Source: Exophiala sp. HKRS030 (lineage: Eukaryota > Ascomycota > Eurotiomycetes > Chaetothyriales > Herpotrichiellaceae). From it: DNA of 64,000 nt. The position numbers were made by a program, and so were the translations under genes. The DNA lies in NCBI GenBank assembly GCA_023897205.1, contig JAHWDD010000006.1, positions 434,001 through 498,000 on the forward strand, in the 5' to 3' direction. Below, piece by piece: positions 53,964 through 64,000 of this stretch (its first letter is position 1; the number at the start of each line of letters is the position of its first letter). The notes beneath the pieces were generated by a model, which did no database searches, was not told where the DNA came from, and saw only the letters and a program-made list of their open reading frames with translations.

Positions 53964-54289
53964 TTTGAAGATCGAGTGTGTTGGAGAGATGATAAGATTC
54001 GAAGGAAGTAATAAGAGGAAAGCTGCGGGATTTAGAGCAGAGTTGAACAAGTTGTGCTTTGGACGTATGTGAAGAATGTCGAAGGCTGCAGAAGCTGGCG
54101 CAGGATGCGGGTTCAACTCCACCAAATGCCAAGGTTATAGTGGGGATAGTTTTGCAGACGCCGACATCACGTGCATTTCTCGGGTTACCTGCATCCTAGG
54201 AGTAATTCTCATGACCTTGCGCTTTCACGCCTAGATAGTCACTAATGCCTATAATTCTCACTAGTCCTACTCCGTAGTACTATGCTCCA
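53964..54289. other. Short intergenic region
   Basis: MIX17 promoter and the 3' end of the permease gene; contains one TACTCCGTA copy at 54268-54276, only 14 bp from the permease stop codon. Confidence 0.5.
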
Positions 54290-56005
54290 TCACAACGAAT
54301 ACCTAAACTCTTGATTCTGGATATCCGTCAGATCCTGAAACTCATGGTTCTCCTCCAACACATAGTCCTCGCCTCGTTCCGACTTGGCCGCGTCCCTCTT
54401 CTTGTTGCGAAAAACGTACACGTACCGAATAAGGCACAGATCGACCGTGATCAGGAAATAGAGGATGACAATTGATATTTTGGCGGGCAAGTATCGTGGA
54501 GCATCGCGGGCTTGGAACGTCTGTGGGGAGATGATGTTTCCGACTGTGTATGCTATCGTGCCTGGTTTCAAGGAATACCTGGTCAGTCATATTGTGCAGC
54601 AATGTGATCACTCGCACACATCTGCGAGGATACGAGTAACAGGCGGTGCGAGTGCTTACCTATACACGTCACGGTGATCTTCTTCGTGGACCCAGCAACG
54701 TTGGTGGCTTGAAGCCCCAGAATCGTAGTCCAGCCTATCGGGATGCCACCGCTGAGATAGTACCCGACTAGGGCAGATGCCTTTTCCGTGGAAGCCATCA
54801 AGATCGCACCGACGATGGACGGGATGTGTGTCAGGATGCAACACCACAACCGCTGGTCGGTCTTCATGGCGATGTATGTCACGCCGAGGAGCACAACAAC
54901 CTCGTACGCCCCCAGGGGGGTCACCAACAACAGAGAGTTGAGTTTACTGTACCCCATGCCCGTGACGAGGATGTTGCCGAAACTCGTGGCGATCGAGTTG
55001 GGGATGTTGGCGGCAAAGACCCAAAACGCGTACAGCCACGTATTGATATCCGTCAGTGCTTCGCGGAACTGGTCCCATTTGAACGTCTGCGATCCGATGC
55101 CTTGCTCGTTGCCGCGGATCCGTTCGACGTGTTCGAGTTTCTCCTGCCCGGACAAGAACCCAGCCACGACAGGCGAATCCGGCAGAACGAACCAGAAGGC
55201 CACGCCGACCACGGCGGTCAGGAGACCGAGGATCAAAAAGATGATTTGCCATCCTCGCAGCGCGGCGTGGACATCTCCTCCGACGTGTCGGGCGACGCCG
55301 TACGCAAAGTACCCTCCGAACATCTGGGCGAAGCCACACATGCTGAACCAGATACCGACACGGAACGCTTGTTCTTCTTTCCGGTACCATTGGCTCGTAA
55401 AGACCTGCGGCGGAGGAGAAGGTAGAGTCAGTGAGTTGTGCTCAACCTAGAACGTTCTGCAAGCCAATTGCCAAGGGAGATGAGAAACGTACAACCCAAG
55501 CAGGCACGACGGCGGCCTCAGCTGCACCGAGGAAGAATCGGCATGCCAACAGACCTGCGTAGCTTTTACACCCGGCCAACGCAGCTAGGACACCACCCCA
55601 GATGACAACGTTGACGCTGACGTATTTCGCGAGTGGGAATACCTGCAACAACCTGATCGTGGGAAACTCGAACGCTAATTGGCCAAAGAAGAAGATTGAC
55701 GCGACCCAGTTGAACTGATTCCCATGGAGATGAGCCGATTCTCGAAGGCCAGTCACGCTAGCGTACGACAGCGACGTCTTGTCGATGTATTGGAGGAAGT
55801 ATACCAGACAGATGAGTGGCATGATATGTAGATCGATCTTTCTCAGGAGTCGACGTTGTCGAGCTGGATCGATGGGTTGTTGAAGACCGCCCGTATTGTT
55901 TAGGAGCTCAAGAGCTGCATCGGCGTTGCTTCTCCTGCGTTGTTTCTCCGCCGGTGCTGGTTCGGGTGAGGAGGCAGCGACAGGCTCCAGGTCTTCTTTC
56001 GCCAT
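54290..56005 (-). CDS. MFS permease, Dal5/allantoate-type anion:cation symporter
   Basis: Exons 55493-56005, 54660-55404 and 54290-54561 give 509 residues. The pattern is that of the fungal Dal5 (anion:cation symporter) branch: RRLLRKIDLHIMPLICLVYF then LQYIDKTSLSYASVTGL, the signature RFFLGAAEAAVVPAW, SQWYRKEEQAFRVGIWFSMC, GWQIIFLILGLLTAVVGVAF, and AYTVGNIISPQTFQARDAP in TM11. Twelve transmembrane helices fit the hydrophobicity. Relatives import allantoate, nicotinate, pantothenate, biotin precursors or small organic acids; the substrate cannot be read. The third exon acceptor (AACCAG) was chosen because the nearer AG breaks the frame. It lies head-to-tail with the APC permease gene. Confidence 0.87.
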
Positions 56006-56715
56006 CTCGCAGGCGTGGACGATGTGTGAACAGATTGATGGCCAAGGGGTTTCACCGTACTTTGAACAGGTTGTAGAGTATTCTTCTTCTCACGAACTTG
56101 CTGGAATTATGACGGCTCGTGTTCCGCGTCAAGCAAATGTGCCATGTTTCAATATATAGCTATCTGTATACGGAGTATCCCACGTAAAGGATCCACGGCT
56201 GATGCCGTGCTCTCGGGTTTTGACAAGGCTGGCGAGCACGCAATTGTGGGCCCAGATCTTCTCATGAGGCATGCATTGAATTTCGGTCGCGTTAACCAAG
56301 CACGATTGGATCACGCTTATCTTTACTTGTCTTTCTCCTCCCAGGGGGGTCCTGCCAAGGGTGCTATGATTGGCTGATGAGTACGCGAGAGGTGTGAGTG
56401 CATCTGCTTTTCCTGCAGTGTCAGGAGCAACGAGTAGATAGGCAGACACACAATTAATCAAGTTCTGCAAGAATGTGCGCGCTGCTGTGAGCGCAGTGCG
56501 AGCGATGAAGTGTGCAATGAAGCGGTCGAGCTTGAAGGTAGAAGGGAAGGTGTCTCGCATGCAAGATGATCGGACAGGCTGCTTGATATGTGTATATAGA
56601 GATTATTCACTGTCTCGGAGGGGGATCAAGGTGAAGCCTACTGTCCGCGTGAGATCAGCAGGAACACTTAACCAGAGAAGGCATGGCACGCCATGACAGA
56701 AAGACCCGAGTATGC
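56006..56715. other. Promoter region of the MFS permease
   Basis: About 700 bp with one TACGGAGTA copy at 56169-56177, 164 bp upstream of the permease start, and scattered GATA-type words (56160, 56317, 56436) at about chance frequency. No gene supported. Confidence 0.5.
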
Positions 56716-58675
56716 TCAATCCCCCTTGACAGATTTCTGGCCATATTCCAGGCTCGATTTGTCCAGCTCAACACCAACAATGGTCGCCGGCCCCCCTTGG
56801 CTTTCATGATGTAAGATTTCATGATGAATGGTGTTCTGGAGCTGGAAATTGGCTTTAGGACCCGTATACACATGACGTTGCCACAAATACCAAGTAATGA
56901 GAATATATGCTGTGATGCCAACGATCACGACGCTGGGCAGTTCATCAGTAACGCGGTAGTTCAACTTCCGGGGATCAAGAGTCCGCGAGTATGGCTTCAC
57001 TTACCTCACCCAGTTCATGTTCGTGACTGTGACCGGTCTCGTAATAGGAATGCAAGCTATTATGTCCAGGAATACACACCACGAACACGCTACTACGTTG
57101 ACGACCACTCCCCATTTCCCCAAATTGAGATGTCTTTCCGGGAGGACTGCTCGGCCCCTCCATGCGAGTATTCCTTGTGGGATCACATAGGAAGTCATCA
57201 TGAAGACAATATTGGCGCCAACCATGGATGCAAAGGTGGTAGACGATCCGAGGAAAATCAGACCATAGATCTGGAAGGGGCACAGAATCCGTCAGCGTCG
57301 AAACATGGTCAGTCATTCCAAATCTTGGTCGAACCTACCGTTGGTACGAATCCCGAGAGAACCGCCGCATTCAGAGGCATTTGGAAGCGAGGAGATACCT
57401 GAGACCACCAAAGAGAGCCCGGGAACGTGTTATCTCTAGAGGCCGCCCAGATCTGACGACTCGATCCAGCCACGTTGGCAGTGGCACAGCCAAACATGCA
57501 GAAGGCGAAGGCTGCCAGGAGCGCGATCGTTGCAGCTTTACTCCCGGTTGCTTGATAGTATATCTCTATCAATGGGAGGCCACTCGGCGGAGCGATAACT
57601 CGGTTGACATCCACAATAACAAACAAACATGCGAGAGCAAACGGCCATGCTACGTAGTATGCTGTCAGCACTCTATGGCTCGCGGCGTCAGACAAGGTGG
57701 GAAAACTTACTCGTAATCAACCCGATCAGCACCGGCATAACTATAACCTTGGGGACATTGACCATGGGGTTTGGGATCTCCTCTGACAGGTGTGCACCGG
57801 CATCAGTGCCCATGAACCCATATGCGTTGTTCAAGAGACACAGTAGGAACAGGAGCCCTTTGTTATCCCATCCTGAAGCATGGGTGATATCTCCAAATAC
57901 CCAGGAAGCCTTTTGGAAATTGGGGGCCGCGCAGACCAAGATGGTGATGATGGTGGCGGTAAGAGAGGTGAGCGAAAAGTACACTGCACTCCTGCCACGG
58001 TCAAAATCCTAGCCGCAACGCCGGATACCCAAAGCGAACAGCAAACTCACGTATAAATTTGGAGAACAACGGGACAAAGCGGCTGCCGAAGACATTGATC
58101 GCCACTGCGAGCCAGAGTATGACAGCGTAAAGCAGCCACTGATGCCACGGTTGAATGACATAGTCTGGGATGGATATCTTCACCATCGCCAATATCATTG
58201 CCGCAATGAAATTGGCGACACTGGCGTTCCCAAGCCACCAGCCAGCCGTGCTGACGCAAGCGGAGCTAAAGCGAAAGGTGTGAGCGGTGAACAGCTATCG
58301 AAGCATCATGTGCGAGGGGGAACTTTACACATAAGACGCAAAAGGAGCCCATGCTGATGTCGCAACTCGAAAAGACCAGTAGTACTGCGCTCCCGAGTTG
58401 GGGTAAGCAGACGACAGCTCTGCCATTCCCAGCGACACGATCCAGCTCATGGCCGCCGCAATGGGTAGCGTCCACAGGATCCCAGCAGATCCAAATTCCC
58501 CAAGGCCCGTACCAATAGCGCTTCCAAAACCATTCCAGCTGGCAGTGAGGGCGAAGGAAAGTGATAGAAGTGACAACAAAGAGTATCTTCGAGGCATCGC
58601 ACGCTGATACCCCTGAGCTTCGAGCTCGCGATCATCAGCATTGCTATCCACGCCCATTTTGCTTTCAACGTCCAT
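56716..58675 (-). CDS. APC-superfamily amino-acid/choline permease
   Basis: Six exons (58329-58675, 58051-58265, 57711-57983, 57339-57649, 57005-57270, 56716-56932) join in frame to 542 residues. N-terminal RRYSLLSLLSLSFALTASWN with FGSAIGTGLGEFGSAGILW is the TM1 signature of fungal GABA/choline-type permeases (Uga4, Hnm1 group); MAELSSAYPNSGAQYYW is the TM2-3 loop block, and LLNNAYGFMGTDAGAHLSEE the TM6 region. Twelve helices are expected. Such carriers import amino acids, GABA, polyamines or choline at the plasma membrane. The exon 2-3 and 4-5 junctions were picked among alternatives by frame and similarity. Substrate unknown. Confidence 0.85.
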
Positions 58676-59334
58676 TCTACGCCAGGTGGTATGATGATAT
58701 CGGAGTCAACGTCCACCGCCCTTTGGAAAGGTGAATTCTCTTAGACACAGCATCCACATGAGAAATCTGGGGCTGGAGACCGCTTTGAAATACCTGTCCA
58801 TGGCGAGCCGCATCAATCAAGGTCAAGGGTCCGATCACCCTCGAACAATCAATCCGTCCGTGCGTGCCAGGTCGGCGTGAACCTTGCTCTTTAGCTTCCC
58901 TAAGCGGTAATTGCCTAAAGTGGCAAGGTTCTAAATACGGTATGGCTTCAGGGCTAAGCTTCGAAGGACATGGTCGTCGAGGTTTGTTCCTCCTGAGTCT
59001 AGGAGCAAATTCATTTCTGGGTCCTCCTCGCAAATGTATCTTTGTTGCATAGGTTCAGGATGGCAAAATTGGACCAGTGTGTTGACCGTGGTTGCGCCTG
59101 TTCACCTTTCCGGGGCCAGCTCCACAGTTCGGATGCGCATGTGAGGAGGCGCCGATGTAAACTCCTGAGGATACATGTGAAGGGCATCGGGAGGCTGGAG
59201 ACACAGGTGTCTATCATGGACTTCAACGCAATCACTTCAGTCTCATTTATTCCAACTGAACCAGGTTGTAACCAGTCATTGAAGCGCGATAGTCTGCACC
59301 AGTACTAAATGTTTTCAAACCATACGACCTCTCG
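58676..59334. other. Divergent promoter between permease and GDA1
   Basis: No gene supported; small frames on both strands without domain content. Confidence 0.5.
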
Positions 59335-60897
59335 ATGATTGGACCAATTCGAAGTGCCTCGAGGATGTCGAGTCTGCGAACACTGTTTATCAAGGTATTC
59401 TGTATCGTGGCCGTTGTCCTTTTCCTCTACCAGTTTCCCGTCGTAGATGTCCGGCCCGATCATATTCAGCCAGAGATCCTTGATAAAGATTCAGTCCTGA
59501 CTGAAATTAGCGGTACCGCTGCTCATTTTTCCACGGTCGAAAGCACGCCACCCACAACAAAATGCACAGTACCGCACGACCTGAGGAAGCCACTTGTTCA
59601 ATATATAATCATGATCGATGCGGGAAGTACTGGAAGCCGAATTCACGTCTACAGATTCAACAACTGCGGCGGAACACCCGAATTGGAAGAGGAACACTTC
59701 CAAATGACGGAGGCAAGGCTGGGAGGATCAGGACTGAGCTCTTACGACGACCCGGAAGAGGCCGCGGCCAGTCTCGACGACCTTATGAAGTTTGCACAAT
59801 CGGCTGTGGCTCGAGAGTTCCATTCACGTACACCTGTTGCCGTAAAGGCAACGGCAGGCCTTCGACTGCTGGGTTTTCGAGCAGCGTCGGAAATACTGGA
59901 GGCTGTCCGAGCACGACTTGAGGCGCGATTTCCATTTCCGGTTGTGTCGCGCGAAAGTGGAGGCGTCGAAGTCATGGATGGAGAGGATGAGGCAGTGTTT
60001 GCCTGGCTCACTGCCAATTATCTCCTCGGGAATCTGGAACCCGGTCGCGATGGCGGTATGCATACAGCGGCATTACTTGACTTGGGCGGTGGCTCATTAC
60101 AAGTGGTATTTCAGCAACTACCTGGGCAGGAATTGGAAAAGGGAAAGGCTTTACAAACTGACCTCACAGAAGACAGATTTGTCCACAGATTGGATTTCAG
60201 AGGCAAAGAGATACAGTTGTATCAGTATTCCCATTTGGGTTACGGGTTGATGGCGGCGCGGAAGACATTACACCAATCGGTTGTTGATCGAGCTTCGCCA
60301 CATCATGGTCTCTCGCAGCCGGTTCTTAACCCCTGTCTTCCAGTGGGGAGCTGCATCAAAGTCGCCCTTGATGACCACATCCTCTCCGGCAAACACGAGG
60401 TTGTGATGGAAGGACCTGCCAACGAGTCTGACAACAAAACTACCGCGACAGAGTGTCGAGAGTTGATCAAGGAGATCCTCAACAAAGATGACACAACATG
60501 TCCGACGTCACCTTGCTCGATCAACGGTGTACATCAGCCTTTGATTGAGGAGGTGGTCTCCGGTGACGTCTACGTCCTCTCATATTTCTACGATCGTACC
60601 CACCCTCTTGGGATCCAGGAATCATTCACTTTGTTTGACCTGCATGAGCTCGTCTTGAAGGTCTGTGCTGGTGAGAGCGCGTGGCCGGCTCTATTTGGGA
60701 ATGTTGGTGGTGTGGTGGAAGTTCTACTGGAGATGCCGGAATGGTGTCTGGACTTGCAATATATGGAAGCGTTGCTTCACGATGGCTTCGAGGTGACAAA
60801 GAGCCGTCAACTTCGGATTGTAAACAAGATCAATAGCTATGAGGTTGGGTGGTCCCTAGGAGCAAGTCTGGCGCTCTTAGAGAAGACAACATGGTGA
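59335..60897 (+). CDS. GDA1: Golgi guanosine-diphosphatase (GDA1/CD39 family)
   Basis: This single-exon protein of 520 residues is a type II membrane protein: short cytoplasmic N-terminus, one signal anchor (TLFIKVFCIVAVVLFLYQF, about 16-34), then a lumenal catalytic domain. The apyrase-conserved regions are intact: ACR1 IDAGSTGSRIHVYRF (94-108), ACR2 VKATAGLRLLG (170-180), ACR3 GEDEAVFAWLTANYLLG (216-232) and ACR4 ALLDLGGGSLQVVF (246-259). In yeast Gda1 converts GDP to GMP in the Golgi lumen so that GMP can exchange for incoming GDP-mannose during glycosylation. One glycosylation sequon (NES/NKT region) is visible. An alternative start at Met11 would shorten the tail only. Confidence 0.93.
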   Translation: MIGPIRSASRMSSLRTLFIKVFCIVAVVLFLYQFPVVDVRPDHIQPEILDKDSVLTEISGTAAHFSTVESTPPTTKCTVPHDLRKPLVQYIIMIDAGSTGSRIHVYRFNNCGGTPELEEEHFQMTEARLGGSGLSSYDDPEEAAASLDDLMKFAQSAVAREFHSRTPVAVKATAGLRLLGFRAASEILEAVRARLEARFPFPVVSRESGGVEVMDGEDEAVFAWLTANYLLGNLEPGRDGGMHTAALLDLGGGSLQVVFQQLPGQELEKGKALQTDLTEDRFVHRLDFRGKEIQLYQYSHLGYGLMAARKTLHQSVVDRASPHHGLSQPVLNPCLPVGSCIKVALDDHILSGKHEVVMEGPANESDNKTTATECRELIKEILNKDDTTCPTSPCSINGVHQPLIEEVVSGDVYVLSYFYDRTHPLGIQESFTLFDLHELVLKVCAGESAWPALFGNVGGVVEVLLEMPEWCLDLQYMEALLHDGFEVTKSRQLRIVNKINSYEVGWSLGASLALLEKTTW

Positions 60898-61443
60898 ATT
60901 GAGAGCAAATAAGTCTGGGAAGGGATGCACCTTGTGTACCAAAATTGGGTCTTTTACTTGGCAAGACCAGAATCAGCAAAGCCTGGATAAAGACCTCAAT
61001 GAGACTCTATGCCCCGAAAGAATTTTGCACTCTTTGCACCAGTCCTATTCAGATGGGAGGGGATTTTCTAGCGAACCTGGCTTTATTCGTCAAGACGATC
61101 TCCACGAAGCGAGCAAGAGCACCTTCCTAAGAGGATTTCCATTTAGGGTCGATTGCTCTTTTTGGTCATGATCATGCCTTTGGCATCATTACCACACTTT
61201 TGCCCGACTGTGGAGTCTTGAGGATTTTGGGAAGTTAGAGAGCTCGTTGAGAAACTTGTTACCACAGTTCCGGTTAGAGACTTCATGTCGGTCGGGACAC
61301 GTCTGTCTCTGAGTATAAGTCTCCCACCAAATGAGATAATCTTGACAGGCGATTGTGAATTCTTTCATCTTGCCCGGAATCTACGTTTCTGGTAACATCT
61401 TATAATTTCTGGTTCCAACAGTTCCGCAAACGTCGTCTTCAGC
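60898..61443. other. Intergenic
   Basis: GDA1 3' region and promoter of the monooxygenase; a 90-codon frame just after the GDA1 stop has no recognisable content. Confidence 0.5.
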
Positions 61444-63224
61444 ATGGAGAATGGAATCACCGGCCACCCGATCACCAACAGCACCTCTCCGACTGTCTAC
61501 GATACCATCATTGTTGGAGCTGGGTTCAGTGGCATTGCTACCCTACATCGTCTACGCAAGCTTGGACTGAGTTGCAGAGTTCTCGAGTCGGGAGACGACT
61601 TCGGTGGAGTCTGGCACTGGAACAGATATCCTGGAGCACGCGTCGACTCGGAATGGCCATTCTACCAATTGAGTATCCCCGAGGTCTATCGAGACTGGCA
61701 ATGGAGTGAGAAGTTTCCCGGGTCTGCTGAGTTGCGACGTTATTTTGCCCACGTTGACACCGTGTTGGACTTACGCAAGGATGTCACTTTCAACGCTCAC
61801 GTTAATGATGTGCAATGGAACGGAAGGGGTTGGACGACCAAAACGCGACAGGGGCACATTTTCAAGTCGAAGTATCTAATACTTTGTACCGGACTCCTCC
61901 ACCAGGCTTTCACACCAAATTTCCCCGGCATCGAGAATTACAAGGGTGCACTCTATCATACTTCCGACTATCCTGAGCAAGTCCACCTCAACGGAAAGAG
62001 GGTTGCAGTAATCGGTGCTGGCGCAACTGCGGTTCAAGTGGTGCAGGAAGTGGCCAAACAAGCCCAGCATATGACTGTTTTCATGCGAAGGCCGAGTATA
62101 TGTCTTCCCATGTGTCAACGAACTCTTGGCGACCATGAACAGACCGGATGGAAGACGTACTTCGAGGCGCTGTTCCGTGACGGCAGGAAGAGCGCCACTG
62201 GGTTCCCGGGACGTCAGTCACCGTTTGACGCTGTCGATGTCTCCGATGAGGATAGGGAGAGATTCCTCGAAGAGCTCTGGCGACGAGGGGCCTTCAACTA
62301 TACCATGTTCAACTACCGAGACATTATGGTCAGCAAAGACTCGAATAGGCTCGTGTACGATTTCTGGCAGAAAAAGACATCTCCACGGCTGCGGGATGCC
62401 AGGAAAAGAGAGCTCATGGTTCCCAAAAGTCCGCCTTACTATTTCGGGACCAAGAGGTGTCCTTTGGAGCAAGATTATTATGAAATGCTAGACCGCGACA
62501 ATGTCGAGATCGCCAGCCTTGTCGAAACACCTATCCAGACCTTCAATGAGACCGGCATTATGACAGACAGGCAGAAGGACTTTGATGTCGTCATCCTGGC
62601 TACCGGGTTCGACTCATTCTCTGGCTCGTAAGTGCTCTCTCCATCTTCTTTTGTGTGATCCAGGTTAGTCCGGTTTCCTTAACCCGCACCTTCTGGGCTA
62701 GATTGTTCAAAATGGGTCTTCGAAGTCGAGAAGGTCAGGATATTAAAGAGATTTGGCAAGATCGAATCCGCACATACCTGGGGATGACCTTCTCTGGATT
62801 TCCCAATACTTTCATGGTTTATTCACCTCAAGGTAAGCTCTCTGTTTGCTCCCTTTCGGGTGACTGTTGATCGACTCTAACTGAACAAAACCCAGCCCCT
62901 TCCGCTTTGTCAAACGGTATCACCATGATCGAAATGCAAGCAGACTGGGTCACCTCAGCTATTGAGAAGCTGGAGAGAGAGGGCGTGAGTTCGTTCGAGC
63001 CTACCAAGACTGCGGAAGATGATTGGGATGCCGTTATCGAGGATTTGAACGGACCTACATTGTTTCCTTTCACTGATAGCTGGTGGAACAAAGCGAACCT
63101 CCCCGGCAAGAAGGGTCAGATGCTGACACATCCCGGAGGAATTGAGATGTATGAAAGACAGTGTTGGGAGAAGTTAGAGGGCTGGCAGGGGTTCGACTTG
63201 GTCCATCAGAAGGACGAATCTTGA
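61444..63224 (+). CDS. Baeyer-Villiger-type flavin monooxygenase
   Basis: Exons 61444-62627, 62702-62832 and 62896-63224 give 547 residues. The FAD-binding Rossmann motif is VGAGFSG (24-30), followed by the BVMO sequence GGVWHWNRYPGARVD (54-68). The central BVMO fingerprint, usually FxGxxxHxxxW(P/D), reads YKGALYHTSDYP (166-177), with Tyr replacing both Phe and Trp. The NADP Rossmann motif GAGATA (191-196) and C-terminal ATGFD complete the pattern. Such enzymes insert oxygen next to ketones, or oxidise N and S in some subgroups, using NADPH and O2. Introns have GTAAGT and GTAAGC donors. The substrate is unknown. A Zn2Cys6 regulator begins 525 bp downstream on the same strand. Confidence 0.9.
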
Positions 63225-63748
63225 TCAACGTCGGACGTACTATTGTATGCCGCTGACATGCTGTGCTCATCCTCGTAGACCTAGCGGCGAATCGATGGGT
63301 TGATTCTATGGTCTTAACAAGACGTAGGCTCATGCAAGGCACGTTGCATTGACCTCTAGGTGCTGTGACTCCATGGATCAACATAATGAGTTCTACAGGG
63401 GCCTTAACCCGCCTAACTATAGGTAGTAATTAAAAAAGGAAGTTAATCATAGGTAACGGAGTAGCGCGAAGCAGATTGCCACCGGGGCACTAGCGTGACC
63501 GTCATTACATTGCCTTGGCAAACCCCGTCCGTCACGTGCGCGGACAAGCACATAGGCCCTAGGGCGTGATTGACCACGCGGCCTGTCAACAACTCAATAG
63601 AGACTATCTAATCTGCAAACTGATGGCCCTTCAACGACGAGAGCCTAGATCCTTCTTGATACTCGGACGGAGGAAGGAACACTAAACCCTTTGCCTATGT
63701 ATTACCACCCGATGTTAATAATCTCTCGATTCCTTAACCTGCCTTGCA
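63225..63748. other. Intergenic
   Basis: About 520 bp between the monooxygenase and the regulator gene, including an AACGGAGTA near-match at 63455-63463. No gene seen. Confidence 0.5.
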
Positions 63749-64000
63749 ATGGAACCTCAGCCCTCGACACCTCGCAGAGGTCGTCCACCAAGATCTGTAA
63801 GGAATGATTGTCATACCTGTGTTGCCCGCCGGTGGAAGTGCGACCGTGTCCGTCCGCGCTGTGGAAATTGTGAGAAGTCTGGCAACACTTGCGGTGGATT
63901 TACAGTACAACTCTCCTGGCAACCAGGATTCTCCCTCGAAAAGAAGCCAGTCAAGCGGTCGATTGCACGGAGGTCTAGATGGAGGGGATATGACGACGCT
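63749..64000 (+). CDS. Zn2Cys6 transcription regulator, 5' part (cut by window end)
   Basis: From the ATG at 63749 the frame is open for 84 codons to the window end. Residues 21-48 form a perfect binuclear zinc cluster: C21-x2-C24-x6-C31-x6-C38-x2-C41-x6-C48, preceded by the basic RRGRPPRSVRN and followed by a Lys/Arg-rich segment (KKPVKRSIARRSRWR). Such GAL4-type proteins bind CGG half-sites and often regulate adjacent catabolic or secondary-metabolism genes. Its position next to a flavin monooxygenase fits that. The rest of the gene, including any fungal TF domain, lies outside the window. Confidence 0.9.
   Translation, partial: MEPQPSTPRRGRPPRSVRNDCHTCVARRWKCDRVRPRCGNCEKSGNTCGGFTVQLSWQPGFSLEKKPVKRSIARRSRWRGYDDA

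Noticed and set aside
54788..55450. A 220-codon plus-strand frame and a 199-codon partner in another frame
   Set aside because: Antisense shadows of the MFS permease second exon; no domain content.
56160..56441. Three GATA-type words upstream of the MFS permease as nitrogen-control sites
   Set aside because: The short HGATAR word is expected about once per 340 bp on both strands, so the number is not significant.

Overview
The window reads as nuclear DNA of a filamentous ascomycete (Pezizomycotina; Eurotiomycetes-like by my reading, which is inference). The reasons are short introns of roughly 50-110 bp with GTATGT/GTAAGT-type donors and CTAAC/CTGAC branch sites, a PalC pH-signalling protein, a fission dynamin with fungal hallmarks, a Zn2Cys6 regulator and single-gene transcription on both strands. 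No rRNA, tRNA, CRISPR array or intact transposon was seen. Exon joins below were made by eye from splice consensus and frame; in each multi-exon model listed as complete the exon lengths sum to a whole number of codons.

Left third (0-21 kb): a MYND-finger protein, a coiled-coil orphan, a secreted PEBP-family protein converging on it, DNM1 (mitochondrial/peroxisomal fission dynamin), a possible small secreted protein, palC, a fungal F-box-like orphan, a Cys-rich single-pass membrane protein, an acyltransferase-3 membrane enzyme, a GFA-type zinc enzyme and a complex I NDUFB10-like subunit.

Middle (21-42.5 kb): two poorly known proteins, an F-box protein, two disordered or conserved orphans, a Tpa1/Ofd1 prolyl hydroxylase, a four-exon cupin, the ABC-F ribosome-biogenesis ATPase ARB1, a small orphan, a Bor1/SLC4-like anion transporter and a Ure2/YfcG-like glutathione transferase. 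This part is mostly ordinary housekeeping.

Gene-poor block (42.5-53.4 kb): about 11 kb with one convincing gene (a conserved acidic fungal protein at 47.3-47.9 kb) and a two-exon orphan at its right end.

Right part (53.4-64 kb): MIX17 (twin CX9C mitochondrial protein), a Dal5-type MFS permease, an APC-family amino-acid permease, the Golgi GDPase GDA1, a Baeyer-Villiger-type flavin monooxygenase and, cut by the window edge, a Zn2Cys6 regulator. The last two may be the edge of a small catabolic or secondary-metabolism locus.

The strongest unexplained signal is a 9-bp word, TACGGAGTA (TACTCCGTA on the other strand). I found at least twelve exact copies, all outside the coding regions called here, against about 0.5 expected by chance. 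I did not find a clearly new multi-gene system.
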